In this document: one piece after another, positions 27,185-35,029 of the stretch
How positions within the stretch are numbered: the stretch's first letter is position 1
How the letters are laid out: each line of letters begins with the position of its first letter
Origin: Candidatus Melainabacteria bacterium
GTDB lineage: Bacteria; Cyanobacteriota; Vampirovibrionia; 2-02-FULL-35-15
Assembly: GCA_023250195.1 (NCBI GenBank)
Contig: JAHFBF010000001.1
Span: 62,001 to 126,000, forward strand
Direction: 5' to 3'
DNA length: 64,000 bases
The notes under the pieces: model-generated
The model's input: only the letters and a program-made list of their open reading frames with translations
Told to the model about the DNA's origin: nothing
Databases searched by the model: none
Position numbers and translations under genes: made by a program

Positions 27185-28105
27185 CTACATAGACTTATTA
27201 CTAAGCACCATCTGTCTTCCTAACATTTCTTTTAAACCATCTTTAATGCTGTATTGTGGGCTCCAATTTGTTTTAGACTTGATTTTATCAATATCAAGAT
27301 ACAACCCTTTATATTCTTTATTAGGATAAAGCAGGTTTGTTTCTAATTTTGGCTTAGGCACTGAAGGAAAATATTCATACAGAAGGTCCAGCACTTCTTT
27401 TAAAGTAGTGGCTTTCCCGGAGCCAAGATTAAATATTTCATTTTGAATGTTTCTTTTCTCTATGTTCTGGATTGAGGTACAAATCGCCTTAACAACATCA
27501 TTTATACAAATAAAATCAGAAAAAAGATCAAAACTATTAAAAACAACAGGCGATTCATTTCTCTTCATCCAATTTACAAATTTTGCAATAACTCCTGATT
27601 TTTCATAATCCTGCCCAAAGCCATAAATACTTGAAATTCTAAATATTAAATAATTCAGATTACTTTGAATAATTATTTTCTCTGTTTCTAACTTATTTTT
27701 TCCGTAAACGGAAATTGGACCTGTGGAATGAGTTTCAGCTATTGGCAAACTTTCAGGTAAGCCATATACAGCCTGACTGGAAAGATAAACAACAGTAACT
27801 TTTTTAAATTTGTCCAGTGCTTTTATTAGGGACTGCGTGGAAAGTACTGTATCTTTATACTCTTTTTCCTTATCTTTTTCTGCTCTTAAAATATTTGATC
27901 CGCTTGCAAAATGACAGACTATGTCCGGTGAAAAATCTTTTATTATATCTTCCAGCTTAGAATCAGACAGATCAATATTATAGTCTTCATTTTTATTTCT
28001 TCCAACTGTTGTTATTTCAAAATCACCCAATAATTCTTTTAAATTAGAACCAATGAATCCAGAACCACCAGTTATTAAGATTCGTTTTTTACTACAATTT
28101 TCCAC
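27185..28105 (-). CDS. NAD-dependent epimerase/dehydratase (extended SDR)
   Basis: Nucleotide-sugar modifying enzyme. The Rossmann motif I-L-I-T-G-G-S-G-F-I-G-S-N-L is near residue 10; the catalytic S-x(n)-YxxxK pair appears as L-S-S-Q-A and Y-G-K-N-K. Length 306 residues. Whether it is a C4 epimerase, reductase or dehydratase cannot be decided. Placed directly before the sugar phosphotransferase, it probably supplies or finishes an activated sugar for the same surface glycan. Confidence 0.85.
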   Translation of the reverse strand: MENCSKKRILITGGSGFIGSNLKELLGDFEITTVGRNKNEDYNIDLSDSKLEDIIKDFSPDIVCHFASGSNILRAEKDKEKEYKDTVLSTQSLIKALDKFKKVTVVYLSSQAVYGLPESLPIAETHSTGPISVYGKNKLETEKIIIQSNLNYLIFRISSIYGFGQDYEKSGVIAKFVNWMKRNESPVVFNSFDLFSDFICINDVVKAICTSIQNIEKRNIQNEIFNLGSGKATTLKEVLDLLYEYFPSVPKPKLETNLLYPNKEYKGLYLDIDKIKSKTNWSPQYSIKDGLKEMLGRQMVLSNKSM

Positions 28106-28127
28106 TTATTTTATTTCTCAGCACTTA

Positions 28128-28155
28128 AAGGACAGGATAAATCCTGCCTCTACAT
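28128..28155. repeat. GTAG-type palindromic repeat, core CAGGATTTATCCTG (degenerate)
   Basis: On the minus strand: GTAGAGGCAGGATTTATCCT followed by GTCCTT. The inner 14 bases are self-complementary, and the left end matches the GTAGAGG arm of the copy at 38204. The right arm is worn (GTCCTT rather than CCTCTAC). It is located between the epimerase and rpiB. Confidence 0.5.
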
Positions 28156-28159
28156 TCAT

Positions 28160-28609
28160 TTACCTTTTTTCCAGATCTCTTATTTCCTGAATACGTCTTT
28201 GATGTCTGCCCCCTTCGAAGTCTGTCTCCAGCCATACTTTGACAATATCTTTTGCAGTATCAAAATTTAATATTCTTCCACCAAGAGTTAATATATTTGA
28301 ATTATTATGCAGGCGGGCTAACTTTGCTGTTTCAGTATCAAAACAGTTAGCCGCAATTATCCCTTTTACTTTATTTGCTGCAATTGACATTCCAATTCCA
28401 GTTCCACAGATTAGAATCCCTCTATTTGGATTTTTACCTGCTACTTCAGTAGCAAGACTTTTTGCAATAAGAGGATAATCTACCGAATCCGACGAATTGG
28501 CTCCAAAGTCAGTTATTGTGTAACCTTCTGATTCAAGTAATTTTTTTATTTGCTCTTTTAATTCATAGCCTGCATGATCAGACCCTATAGCAACTTCTTT
28601 TTCGTCCAT
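28160..28609 (-). CDS. rpiB: Ribose-5-phosphate isomerase B
   Basis: Interconverts ribose-5-phosphate and ribulose-5-phosphate. The RpiB/LacAB signature is clear: A-I-G-S-D-H-A-G-Y-E-L-K at the N-terminus and a G-I-L-I-C-G-T-G-I-G-M-S anion loop with the active-site Cys. From the ATG at 28609 it is 149 residues, the family's normal size, and GGAG lies about ten bases upstream; an upstream ATG at 28639 would add ten atypical residues. Confidence 0.94.
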   Translation of the reverse strand: MDEKEVAIGSDHAGYELKEQIKKLLESEGYTITDFGANSSDSVDYPLIAKSLATEVAGKNPNRGILICGTGIGMSIAANKVKGIIAANCFDTETAKLARLHNNSNILTLGGRILNFDTAKDIVKVWLETDFEGGRHQRRIQEIRDLEKR

Positions 28610-28770
28610 TTTATATCGCTCCGTGTTTAAAAAAAACACTCCGCTCTTAGGGCCTATCTTTTTCGATGTTCCGATTTTTCGTTTACAGAAAAACCTTCAC
28701 TTGAATCCTTCTTTTACCTGAAAAATCCATTTATAAGATTATTTTATAGCAAAATGGCTTTTAAAAAACA

Positions 28771-28804
28771 TAAAGAGGTGTTTTATTTCTAAAACACCTC
28801 TTTA
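28771..28804 (-). terminator. Intrinsic terminator after the HU gene
   Basis: A perfect 15-bp stem (28771-28785 with 28790-28804) and a 4-base loop lie 18 bases beyond the HU stop codon on the minus strand. Read in that direction the stem is followed by a T-rich tract (TGTTTTTTAAAA), the classic layout of a Rho-independent terminator. Confidence 0.85.
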
Positions 28805-28822
28805 TATATAACATCAATTTAC

Positions 28823-29212
28823 TTATCTGCTTCTTTTGCCAGATTTTTTCATGGACTTTTTGGATTTTGATTTTCCACTCATCCAAGACATCTTTTTCAT
28901 TTTCATTGGTTCCAAAGACAATTTTGGTAGTCTACCAGAAGCAACTGCTTCTTTTAATTCAGAACCTGCTGAAAATGCTGGAGCTTTCTTTGCAGGAATC
29001 TTGATTTTTTCAGTTGGTCTTTGTGGATTAACACCCATTCTTGCTTTTCTTTGTCTTCTTTCGAAAGTACCAAAACCAACGAAAGTAACTTTTTCACCAC
29101 GGGCTAGAGCAGCAGATACATTATAAATAATGCCTTTAATTGCACGATCTACATCTGCTTTTGACATTCCAGTTGTTCTTGAAACTACGTCAACTAATTC
29201 TGATTTATTCAT
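28823..29212 (-). CDS. HU-family DNA-binding protein with basic C-terminal tail
   Basis: Histone-like protein that bends and compacts DNA. Residues 1-92 form a normal HU: MNKSELVDVVSRTTGMSKAD, G-F-G-T-F-E-R-R, and the arm with N-P-Q-R-P-T-E-K-I-K-I-P. A further 37 residues are rich in Lys, Ser and Met (K-M-K-K-M-S-W-M, K-S-K-S-K-K-S-M-K-K), giving a disordered basic tail similar in style to eukaryotic histone H1 tails. Such tails occur in some actinobacterial and other HU proteins. The gene has its own terminator. Confidence 0.93.
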   Translation of the reverse strand: MNKSELVDVVSRTTGMSKADVDRAIKGIIYNVSAALARGEKVTFVGFGTFERRQRKARMGVNPQRPTEKIKIPAKKAPAFSAGSELKEAVASGRLPKLSLEPMKMKKMSWMSGKSKSKKSMKKSGKRSR

Positions 29213-29424
29213 TTAAGATCCTCCTTATTTTTCTAGGCCTACAATCAGGCTTTGAATATACTACAAAAAGTATCTCCTATACTATTTTGTAGGATGGCCC
29301 GTAAGAGCCTTTATTTATCAGGGTTTAATTGGGAACTCCAATTTACCACCAAAGAAGTATGACAAAGAATATAAACTAAGTCAAGAGCATAGCAGAATAG
29401 TTTTAAATCTGTTACATTAGATTC

Positions 29425-30063
29425 ATGACTTCTGCTACCCCCACAAATGCACTCAATGAGCACTTTGCTGAAGTTATATTTTCCACAAATGAAATGCTTA
29501 TTGCTCAATGCTATAAAGAAGCATTATCAAACAAACCTTTAAAAAGCAGTGTTTTTCAGGGTTCTATCATAAAAATTGTTAGTTCGTATGACAGTTCATA
29601 CGAGGCATTTGGCTTAATTGCAAAAATAAACAATTCAAGTCTGGATAGTGTTCACAGACCTTCTGCCTTGGGTTTAACTTCAAAAGAATTAGAACACCTT
29701 CAGCCGCAGGTTTTTGACCTATTAAGAAAAGAACTTGAAATCTACTTATTTGCCTATAAAGAAGAAGGAGAAATTTATAATTATTCTCCCTCAAAACCAA
29801 TGATGATTCATGATTTTGTCTCCAAAACTACAAATGATGAGGTTTTAGAGCTTACAGAAGACATTTCAAGCCTCGTCAATCTAGTTAAAAGAAACCAACT
29901 TAAGCCTGATCTTTTATCCAATGTAATTAATCTTAGTTATAAACTTAGAAAGAATGATTACAAATATCTGGTTAAAACTGGTCAGGAATTGTCACTTGCA
30001 TTTGCTGATGAATTTGACTCTTTGATTCAAGTGCTTAAGAGGCTTTCAAAGGCCGCTATCTAA
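29425..30063 (+). CDS. Probable HAS-barrel domain protein of cyanobacterial type
   Basis: A 212-residue soluble protein. Residues 45-115 resemble the small HAS-barrel-like proteins I know from cyanobacteria: G-S-I-I-K-I-V-S-S-Y-D-S-S-Y-E-A-F-G, then S-V-H-R-P-S-A-L-G-L-T-S-K-E-L, then P-Q-V-F-D-L-L-R-K-E-L. The S-V-H-R and P-Q-x-F-x-x-L-R segments are the most telling. HAS barrels occur at the N-terminus of HerA-type ATPases, but the stand-alone form has no known job. The C-terminal 90 residues are helical. The gene lies alone, 97 bases before comF. Confidence 0.55.
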   Translation: MTSATPTNALNEHFAEVIFSTNEMLIAQCYKEALSNKPLKSSVFQGSIIKIVSSYDSSYEAFGLIAKINNSSLDSVHRPSALGLTSKELEHLQPQVFDLLRKELEIYLFAYKEEGEIYNYSPSKPMMIHDFVSKTTNDEVLELTEDISSLVNLVKRNQLKPDLLSNVINLSYKLRKNDYKYLVKTGQELSLAFADEFDSLIQVLKRLSKAAI

Positions 30064-30160
30064 CAATACAATTTTATCTGCCATATGTACATCAATTAAC
30101 CTGAACAGGGTAATCACCCTATTCACAAAACAATTTTTATCCAATACATTAAAGAACTCT

Positions 30161-30823
30161 ATGCTAGAGATATTTAGTCGGTTTATAGATTTAATTTTTG
30201 AGAATTCCTGTGTGATTTGCAATGAATCATCCGGACAAAATCCTATATGCAAGTTCTGTGAAAATAATTTCATAATTAGAAGTAAAGCCAGCAGTATTAA
30301 ATCATTCGAGAAAATAACTGTTTACAGCTGGGGATTATATGACGGAAGGCTAAGAGATGGGATTATATCCCTTAAAGCCGGAAAAAAGAAATTAGCAAAT
30401 TACTTTTCCGAAAAGTTAGTAACCTTTTGGAAAACACTGCCTGAAGAAATCAGAAATAGAAATTATCTTGTAATGCCTATTCCGTCTCACAAACAAAGGA
30501 TTAAAGAAAGAGGTTACTGTCAAACGACTTTAATAACATCCTATTTCACAGAAGCCCTGGAATTAAGTTTTGCAAATAATTTTGTTTCAAGAAAAAAACA
30601 GACTCAATTCATGAATAGCTTAAGTGGAATCAATGAACGAAGAGAAAATATAAACAATGCATTTGAAATAGCTAATCCTGTTAATGCAAAAGATATTTTA
30701 GTCATCGATGACATCCTTACTTCAGGTAGTACTTTATGTGAATTTGCCAGAACAATTCATAAAGCTCATCCACATACAAACATTTTAGGATTAACTGTGG
30801 CGGCTGGGGATAGATATAACTAG
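30161..30823 (+). CDS. comF: ComF-family phosphoribosyltransferase-like protein
   Basis: Protein of the ComF group, linked to uptake of transforming DNA, where it acts after DNA import. A four-Cys zinc site (C-V-I-C near residue 18 and C-K-F-C near residue 30) precedes a phosphoribosyltransferase domain with the PRPP loop L-V-I-D-D-I-L-T-S-G-S-T. Length 220 residues. Together with the pilin-like gene elsewhere in the window it is compatible with natural competence, but neither alone proves it. Confidence 0.88.
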   Translation: MLEIFSRFIDLIFENSCVICNESSGQNPICKFCENNFIIRSKASSIKSFEKITVYSWGLYDGRLRDGIISLKAGKKKLANYFSEKLVTFWKTLPEEIRNRNYLVMPIPSHKQRIKERGYCQTTLITSYFTEALELSFANNFVSRKKQTQFMNSLSGINERRENINNAFEIANPVNAKDILVIDDILTSGSTLCEFARTIHKAHPHTNILGLTVAAGDRYN

Positions 30824-30827
30824 TTGT

Positions 30828-30912
30828 GTCATTGCGAGGAGGTTCTTTAGAACCGACGAGCAATCTCACAAACGTTAGGAGATTGCCGCGTCGCTTCGCT
30901 CCTCGCAATGAC
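30828..30912. repeat. REP-like palindromic element (GTCATTGCGAGG...CCTCGCAATGAC)
   Basis: Outer inverted repeats of 12 bases (GTCATTGCGAGG at the left, its complement at the right) enclose a second pair, GCAATCTC and GAGATTGC, around AACGTTAGG. It sits between comF and the convergent mlaF-like gene. Closely related copies occur at 32491, 33582 and 55830. Confidence 0.85.
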
Positions 30913-30917
30913 ATGAC

Positions 30918-31646
30918 TTACTCTTTAATAACAACCATGGGTCCTTGTTTTGCACCTTCTATAAATTGCTTTGCATAGGGATTGTCTCCACTAAATAATT
31001 TTTCACTTGTTCCTTCCCATGCAATTTTTGAATCATAAAGGAGAATTATACGACTTGATATCTTTTTTATTACATTTAAATTGTGCGTTACCAATACACT
31101 TGAAGCATTTAATTCATTTTGAAGTTTTAAAATATAATCTACAATTATATTTGAAACGACAGGATCAAGACCACTTGTAGGTTCATCATAAAGAATAATT
31201 TCCGGATCATTTATTATTGCCCTTGCAAGACTAACTCTTTTTTTCATACCTCCCGATAATTCATCAGGCCTTAAATTCTCCATTCCAGACAAGCCAACTA
31301 TCCTTAATTTTTCTGAAACTTTCTGTTTTATCTGCTCATAAGCAATTTTTTTGTTTTGATTTATAAGAGGGAAGGCAACATTATCAAAAACACTCATCGA
31401 ATCAAACAGAGCAGCCCCTTGAAAAACCATTCCAAGGTGTGTGGTTTTAAGAATAACTTCACCTGAATCCGGTTCATCTAAACCTGAAATTATTCTAAGC
31501 AGTGTAGATTTTCCAGAACCAGAAAAACCAATAATCAGCAGAACTTCATTATGATAGACATTGAAACTTATATTATGCAGTACTTTCTTCTTTCCAAAAG
31601 ATTTACATAAATTTTTTATTTCTACAATGGGTTCAAGCAGTGACAT
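30918..31646 (-). CDS. ABC transporter ATPase, MlaF/Ttg2A-like
   Basis: Cytoplasmic ATPase with Walker A (G-F-S-G-S-G-K-S-T), signature L-S-G-G-M-K-K-R-V and Walker B (I-I-L-Y-D-E-P-T-S-G-L-D-P). The G-G-M-K-K-R-V form of the signature and the V-F-Q-G-A-A-L-F-D-S-M Q-loop are characteristic of the MlaF subgroup that moves phospholipids between membranes. Walker A has Phe where Gly/Arg is common. No mlaE or mlaD gene is adjacent; kdsA overlaps its start by 14 bases, coupling two envelope functions. Confidence 0.85.
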   Translation of the reverse strand: MSLLEPIVEIKNLCKSFGKKKVLHNISFNVYHNEVLLIIGFSGSGKSTLLRIISGLDEPDSGEVILKTTHLGMVFQGAALFDSMSVFDNVAFPLINQNKKIAYEQIKQKVSEKLRIVGLSGMENLRPDELSGGMKKRVSLARAIINDPEIILYDEPTSGLDPVVSNIIVDYILKLQNELNASSVLVTHNLNVIKKISSRIILLYDSKIAWEGTSEKLFSGDNPYAKQFIEGAKQGPMVVIKE

Positions 31647-32472
31647 TGTTTTTTGTAATTGATTCTCTGATTCTTATTGCATTTCTTAGCAAATCTTCCA
31701 CCTTATCAAGTGGAACCATATTCGGTCCATCACTTAATGCATTATCAGGATCAGGATGTGTTTCCATAAATATTCCATCACATCCTGCTGCAACTGCAGC
31801 TCTCATAAGAGTTGGGATAAATTCCCTCTGACCACCTGACTTTGTTCCGGCTCCACCAGGCAACTGTACTGAATGTGTTGAATCAAAAATTACAGGGATT
31901 CCAGACTTATGAATAATATCAAATGATCTCATGTCCACAACAAGATTATGATATCCAAATGATGTGCCTCTTTCAGTAATAAGAATGTTTTCATTTCCGG
32001 AAGAATATGCTTTTTTAACTATATTTAAGACATCATCAGGTGCAAGAAACTGTCCTTTTTTTATATTTACAACTTTCCCTGTTTTTGCTGCTTCTAAAAT
32101 TAAATTTGTCTGTCTGCATAAAAAAGCCGGTATCTGAATAACATCCAGGACATCTTTTACAAGATCAATCTCTGTAACTTCATGCACATCAGATAAAACA
32201 AAAACACCAAGTTCTTTTTTTACATCAGCTAAAATTTGAAGCCCTTTTTCTATTCCATGTCCTCTAAAACTATCAATGGAAGTACGATTTGCTTTGTCGT
32301 AAGATGATTTTAATATAAAAGGCAGTTTTAATTTTTCACATATTTTTTTTAATTTTTCAGCAGTTCTGAAAATAAGATCTCTGCTTTCAATTACGCATGG
32401 TCCGGCAATAATTGGAAAGCTATCTTCAGATCCCCACACAATATTTTTTAATTTAACTAATTTCATATCCAT
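31633..32472 (-). CDS. kdsA: 3-deoxy-8-phosphooctulonate (KDO-8-P) synthase
   Basis: Condenses phosphoenolpyruvate with arabinose-5-phosphate to make KDO-8-phosphate for lipopolysaccharide. Motifs: P-I-I-A-G-P-C-V-I-E-S-R, K-S-S-Y-D-K-A-N-R-T-S, L-C-R-Q-T-N-L and D-S-T-H-S-V-Q-L-P-G-G. The K-A-N-R-T-S form and absence of an ACT or chorismate-mutase region separate KdsA from DAHP synthase. The 279-residue length fits. Its presence supports a Gram-negative outer membrane or KDO-containing surface glycan. Confidence 0.93.
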   Translation of the reverse strand: MDMKLVKLKNIVWGSEDSFPIIAGPCVIESRDLIFRTAEKLKKICEKLKLPFILKSSYDKANRTSIDSFRGHGIEKGLQILADVKKELGVFVLSDVHEVTEIDLVKDVLDVIQIPAFLCRQTNLILEAAKTGKVVNIKKGQFLAPDDVLNIVKKAYSSGNENILITERGTSFGYHNLVVDMRSFDIIHKSGIPVIFDSTHSVQLPGGAGTKSGGQREFIPTLMRAAVAAGCDGIFMETHPDPDNALSDGPNMVPLDKVEDLLRNAIRIRESITKNNVTA

Positions 32473-32490
32473 AAAATGATATCATTACAC

Positions 32491-32588
32491 GTCATTGCGA
32501 GAAGCAATCTCCAAAACGTTATGAGATTGCCGCGCTCGCCTCGCTCCGGTGGAGCGGATCGGCTCTTGTAGAGCCTCCTCGCAATGAC
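32491..32588. repeat. REP-like palindromic element (GTCATTGCGAG...CTCGCAATGAC)
   Basis: Same outer ends as the copy at 30828, with GCAATCTC / GAGATTGC inside and an extra CGCTCCGGTGGAGCG hairpin and GGCTCTTGTAGAGCC hairpin in the right half. It sits between recR and kdsA, so may affect the joint transcript. Confidence 0.85.
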
Positions 32589-32599
32589 GCTCACTTGAA

Positions 32600-33199
32600 T
32601 CAAACGATCTCACTTCTTGTCTCAAACGCCCTCGTTAAAGTAAGCTCATCTGCATATTCAAGTTCAGAACCCACAGGAAGCCCAAATCCAAGACGGGTAA
32701 TTTTATTACAAATTGGAGACAGGATTCTATGTAAATATAAAGTAGTAGCTTCTCCTTCAACACTTGTATCTAGAGCCAGAATAACTTCACTTACATTGTT
32801 TTTACTTGCTCTGTTTAAAAGTTCTTTAATAGAGAGATTCTCAGGACCAATTCCATCAATTGGAGAAATTAATCCACCCAACACATGATATGTTCCTTTA
32901 AAAGCATTTGTCCTTTCAACAGCAATTAAATCTTTGGGCTCAGAAACTACACATATTATCTTAATATCCCTTGAACTGTTTGAACAAATGTCGCACGAAC
33001 CATCTGCACTTAAATTTTGACAAATAGAGCATCTTTTTATTTGTGTTTTAGCATCAAGAATAGCTTTTGATAATTCTTCAATCTGAGGGAGCTCACGATT
33101 TAAAACATGAAATGCCATTCTCTGAGCTGACTTTGGTCCAACACTAGGGAATTTTTGAAACTCTTCAATAAGTTTTAACAATGGCTTTGGGAATGACAT
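32600..33199 (-). CDS. recR: Recombination mediator RecR
   Basis: Works with RecO (and RecF) to load RecA on gapped DNA. Layout is normal for 199 residues: helix-hairpin-helix start (F-P-S-V-G-P-K-S-A-Q-R), a C4 zinc finger (C-S-I-C then C-D-I-C, residues about 57-72), and a Toprim domain with V-V-S-E-P-K-D-L-I-A and L-A-L-D-T-S-V-E-G-E-A-T. It follows ybaB by 6 bases, the widely conserved ybaB-recR arrangement. No dnaX is next to them. Confidence 0.96.
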   Translation of the reverse strand: MSFPKPLLKLIEEFQKFPSVGPKSAQRMAFHVLNRELPQIEELSKAILDAKTQIKRCSICQNLSADGSCDICSNSSRDIKIICVVSEPKDLIAVERTNAFKGTYHVLGGLISPIDGIGPENLSIKELLNRASKNNVSEVILALDTSVEGEATTLYLHRILSPICNKITRLGFGLPVGSELEYADELTLTRAFETRSEIV

Positions 33200-33205
33200 A
33201 AGTTT

Positions 33206-33511
33206 TTAAAATGGAGGGAGCCCTTTTCCACCAGTAAGTTTACCTAATTTTTCCTGAGATATAGATAAAGCTTTTGTAGCTGCATCCCGAAAAGCAGAAA
33301 GAATCAAATCCTCCAGAGTTTCTATATCATTCGGATCCACTGCTTCTTTCTTAATCTTAAGATCCTTTACCTCTCCATGAGCAGTCATCAATATTTCAAC
33401 CAGCCCACCACCAGAAATTCCTTTTACATCAACTTTTCCTAACTCTGCCTGAGCTTGCATTAAAGATTTTTGTAATTCCTGAGCTTCCTTTAACATTTTT
33501 TGGATGTCCAT
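33206..33511 (-). CDS. YbaB/EbfC family nucleoid-associated protein
   Basis: Small dimeric DNA-binding protein of 101 residues. It has the coiled N-terminal helix M-L-K-E-A-Q-E-L-Q-K-S-L-M-Q-A-Q and the G-G-L-V-E-I-L-M-T-A-H-G-E strand pair of the family, ending in a Gly/Pro-rich tail (T-G-G-K-G-L-P-P). Adjacent to recR, as in many genomes, hinting at a role in recombination or nucleoid structure. AAAGGAGATTTAA precedes the ATG. Confidence 0.93.
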   Translation of the reverse strand: MDIQKMLKEAQELQKSLMQAQAELGKVDVKGISGGGLVEILMTAHGEVKDLKIKKEAVDPNDIETLEDLILSAFRDAATKALSISQEKLGKLTGGKGLPPF

Positions 33512-33581
33512 TTAAATCTCCTTTTCATATATTCTATCAAGCAAGTGTATAAAAGGGAGATGTAGCAAAAAACCATTTCAC

Positions 33582-33696
33582 GTCATTGCAAGGAGCTCAA
33601 AAAGAGCGACGAAGCAATCTCACAAACGTTAGGAGATTGCCACGCTCGCCTCGCTCCGGCGGAGCGGGTCAGCACTTTGTGCCTCCTCGCAATGAC
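33582..33696. repeat. REP-like palindromic element, longest copy
   Basis: At 115 bases this is the longest copy. It shares GTCATTGC...GCAATGAC ends, the GCAATCTC / GAGATTGC inner pair and the AACGTTAGG centre with the 30828 copy, and the CGCTCCGGCGGAGCG hairpin with the 32491 copy. It follows the ybaB promoter region and precedes the small secreted protein gene. Confidence 0.85.
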
Positions 33697-33731
33697 GCAA
33701 ATCGAAATACTTTTAAATTAACTAATTACTC

Positions 33732-33953
33732 TTAAGCCTTAGGTTTACAGCAACAAATTTCATTTTCTTCACTTTGCTCATAATCATCATTGCATTTTGA
33801 ACCAGGTTCCGGCGGCAGATATTGCCCATCACTACCACCATTTTTTATACAAAATGTTTTGCACTCATCATCCAGCTCATTTGCATAAACTGAAAAATTA
33901 AAAGCCAGACCTATTAAAAACAAAAAACAAAATAATTTCTTGCTTAAACTCAT
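33732..33953 (-). CDS. Small secreted cysteine-rich protein
   Basis: I do not recognise a family. The 73 residues start with a signal peptide (K-K-L-F-C-F-L-F-L-I-G-L-A-F-N-F) with likely cleavage after S-V-Y-A, residue 24. The mature part of about 49 residues has six cysteines (31, 35, 54, 67, 68, 69) and is acidic. The even number and the C-C-C cluster suggest a disulfide-stabilised miniprotein, like knottins or toxins in form only. It stands alone between a REP-like element and metF; AGAGG sits 10 bases upstream of the ATG. Confidence 0.6.
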   Translation of the reverse strand: MSLSKKLFCFLFLIGLAFNFSVYANELDDECKTFCIKNGGSDGQYLPPEPGSKCNDDYEQSEENEICCCKPKA

Positions 33954-34028
33954 AAATATATAAACCTCTCAAAGATACTTATTGCATATTGAAATATGCA
34001 CTATAAAAAGATATAAACCTCAGGGGCA

Positions 34029-34066
34029 GCCCCAGTAGAGACGTGATTAATCACGTCTCTTGGGGC
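34029..34066. repeat. GTAGAG-type palindrome, core ACGTGATTAATCACGT
   Basis: The inner 24 bases (34037-34060) are a perfect palindrome starting AGAGACG and ending CGTCTCT, flanked by GCCCC on the left and GGGGC on the right. Repeats of the form GTAGAGACG...CGTCTCTAC are familiar to me from cyanobacterial genomes. It lies 7 bases past the metF stop and could also fold in the messenger as a terminator-like hairpin. Confidence 0.75.
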
Positions 34067-34073
34067 AATATTA

Positions 34074-34943
34074 TCAATTTATTAAGAACTGAATAATGCC
34101 TGGCAACTCATTTTCCTGCCCAACAGCCATAACATGAATGCCGCCTACGCCGGTATTTTTTAACTCACTTATAATTTCCTGGACAATAATCAAACCTTCC
34201 TGTCTTTGATCTTTTGCACTTTCAATTCTTTTCATAATTTTTTCCGGCACAGTTACTCCAAAAACTTTTTCATTCATAAAATTAGCCATCTTGAGACTTT
34301 TTAACGGCGTAACTCCTACTATTGTCTTTTTTGCAAATTCTCCAAGTGACTCAATAAATTTTTTTATTTGACCAATCTCATAACAAATTTGGGTTTGTAC
34401 AAAACCTGCTCCCAAACTAAATCTTTCTTTAATTAATTCCTGCTGCTTAACTAAATCAGGTGCATTTGGATGAGCAGTACACCCGATTAAAAAATTTGTT
34501 TTTCCCTTTAATTCATTTCCCGACATATCAAAACCATCATTTAATTTTTTTAAAACTTTTATCAGCTCAGTTGTTTCCAGATCAAAAACTGCTTTTGCCT
34601 CCGGGTGATCCCCGGATTTTGGATCATCTCCTCTCATAGGCAAAACATTTTTTATTCCCATTGCACTTGATCCTAAACAATCTGCCTGTAATGCAATCCT
34701 ATTTCTGTCCCTACAAGTTAACTGCCAGATAATATCAACTTCTTCTTTAAGTAAAAAATGTGCGGCAGCAAGAGGACACATTCTCATATTTCCACCCTGA
34801 CCATCAGTTAAGTTAACTGCATCAACCAAATCTTTTAGTAAAACTGCCATTTTAGAAAGGTTTGATACGTCTGTACCCTTTGGTGGAGCTAATTCACAGG
34901 TAATGATAAATTTTTTATTGTTGAGTGATTCAGCTAAAGTCAT
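34074..34943 (-). CDS. metF: Methylenetetrahydrofolate reductase family protein
   Basis: Reduces 5,10-methylene-THF to 5-methyl-THF with FAD for methionine synthesis. The barrel shows F-I-I-T-C-E-L-A-P-P-K-G with the catalytic Glu, N-L-T-D-G, W-Q-L-T-C-R-D-R-N, R-G-D-D-P near residue 114, and a central F-L-I-G-C-T-A-H-P-N. Length 289 residues is typical of the catalytic domain alone. Some relatives serve acetogenic or C1-catabolic pathways with a MetV partner; none is adjacent here. Confidence 0.88.
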   Translation of the reverse strand: MTLAESLNNKKFIITCELAPPKGTDVSNLSKMAVLLKDLVDAVNLTDGQGGNMRMCPLAAAHFLLKEEVDIIWQLTCRDRNRIALQADCLGSSAMGIKNVLPMRGDDPKSGDHPEAKAVFDLETTELIKVLKKLNDGFDMSGNELKGKTNFLIGCTAHPNAPDLVKQQELIKERFSLGAGFVQTQICYEIGQIKKFIESLGEFAKKTIVGVTPLKSLKMANFMNEKVFGVTVPEKIMKRIESAKDQRQEGLIIVQEIISELKNTGVGGIHVMAVGQENELPGIIQFLIN

Positions 34944-35029
34944 TGATCTAAATTGTTTGCTCCTTATTTGCTCACTTCTTAAAAATCAATTACACTGATT
35001 ATAACGTAGGGAAAGAAAGATTTAAAAAA

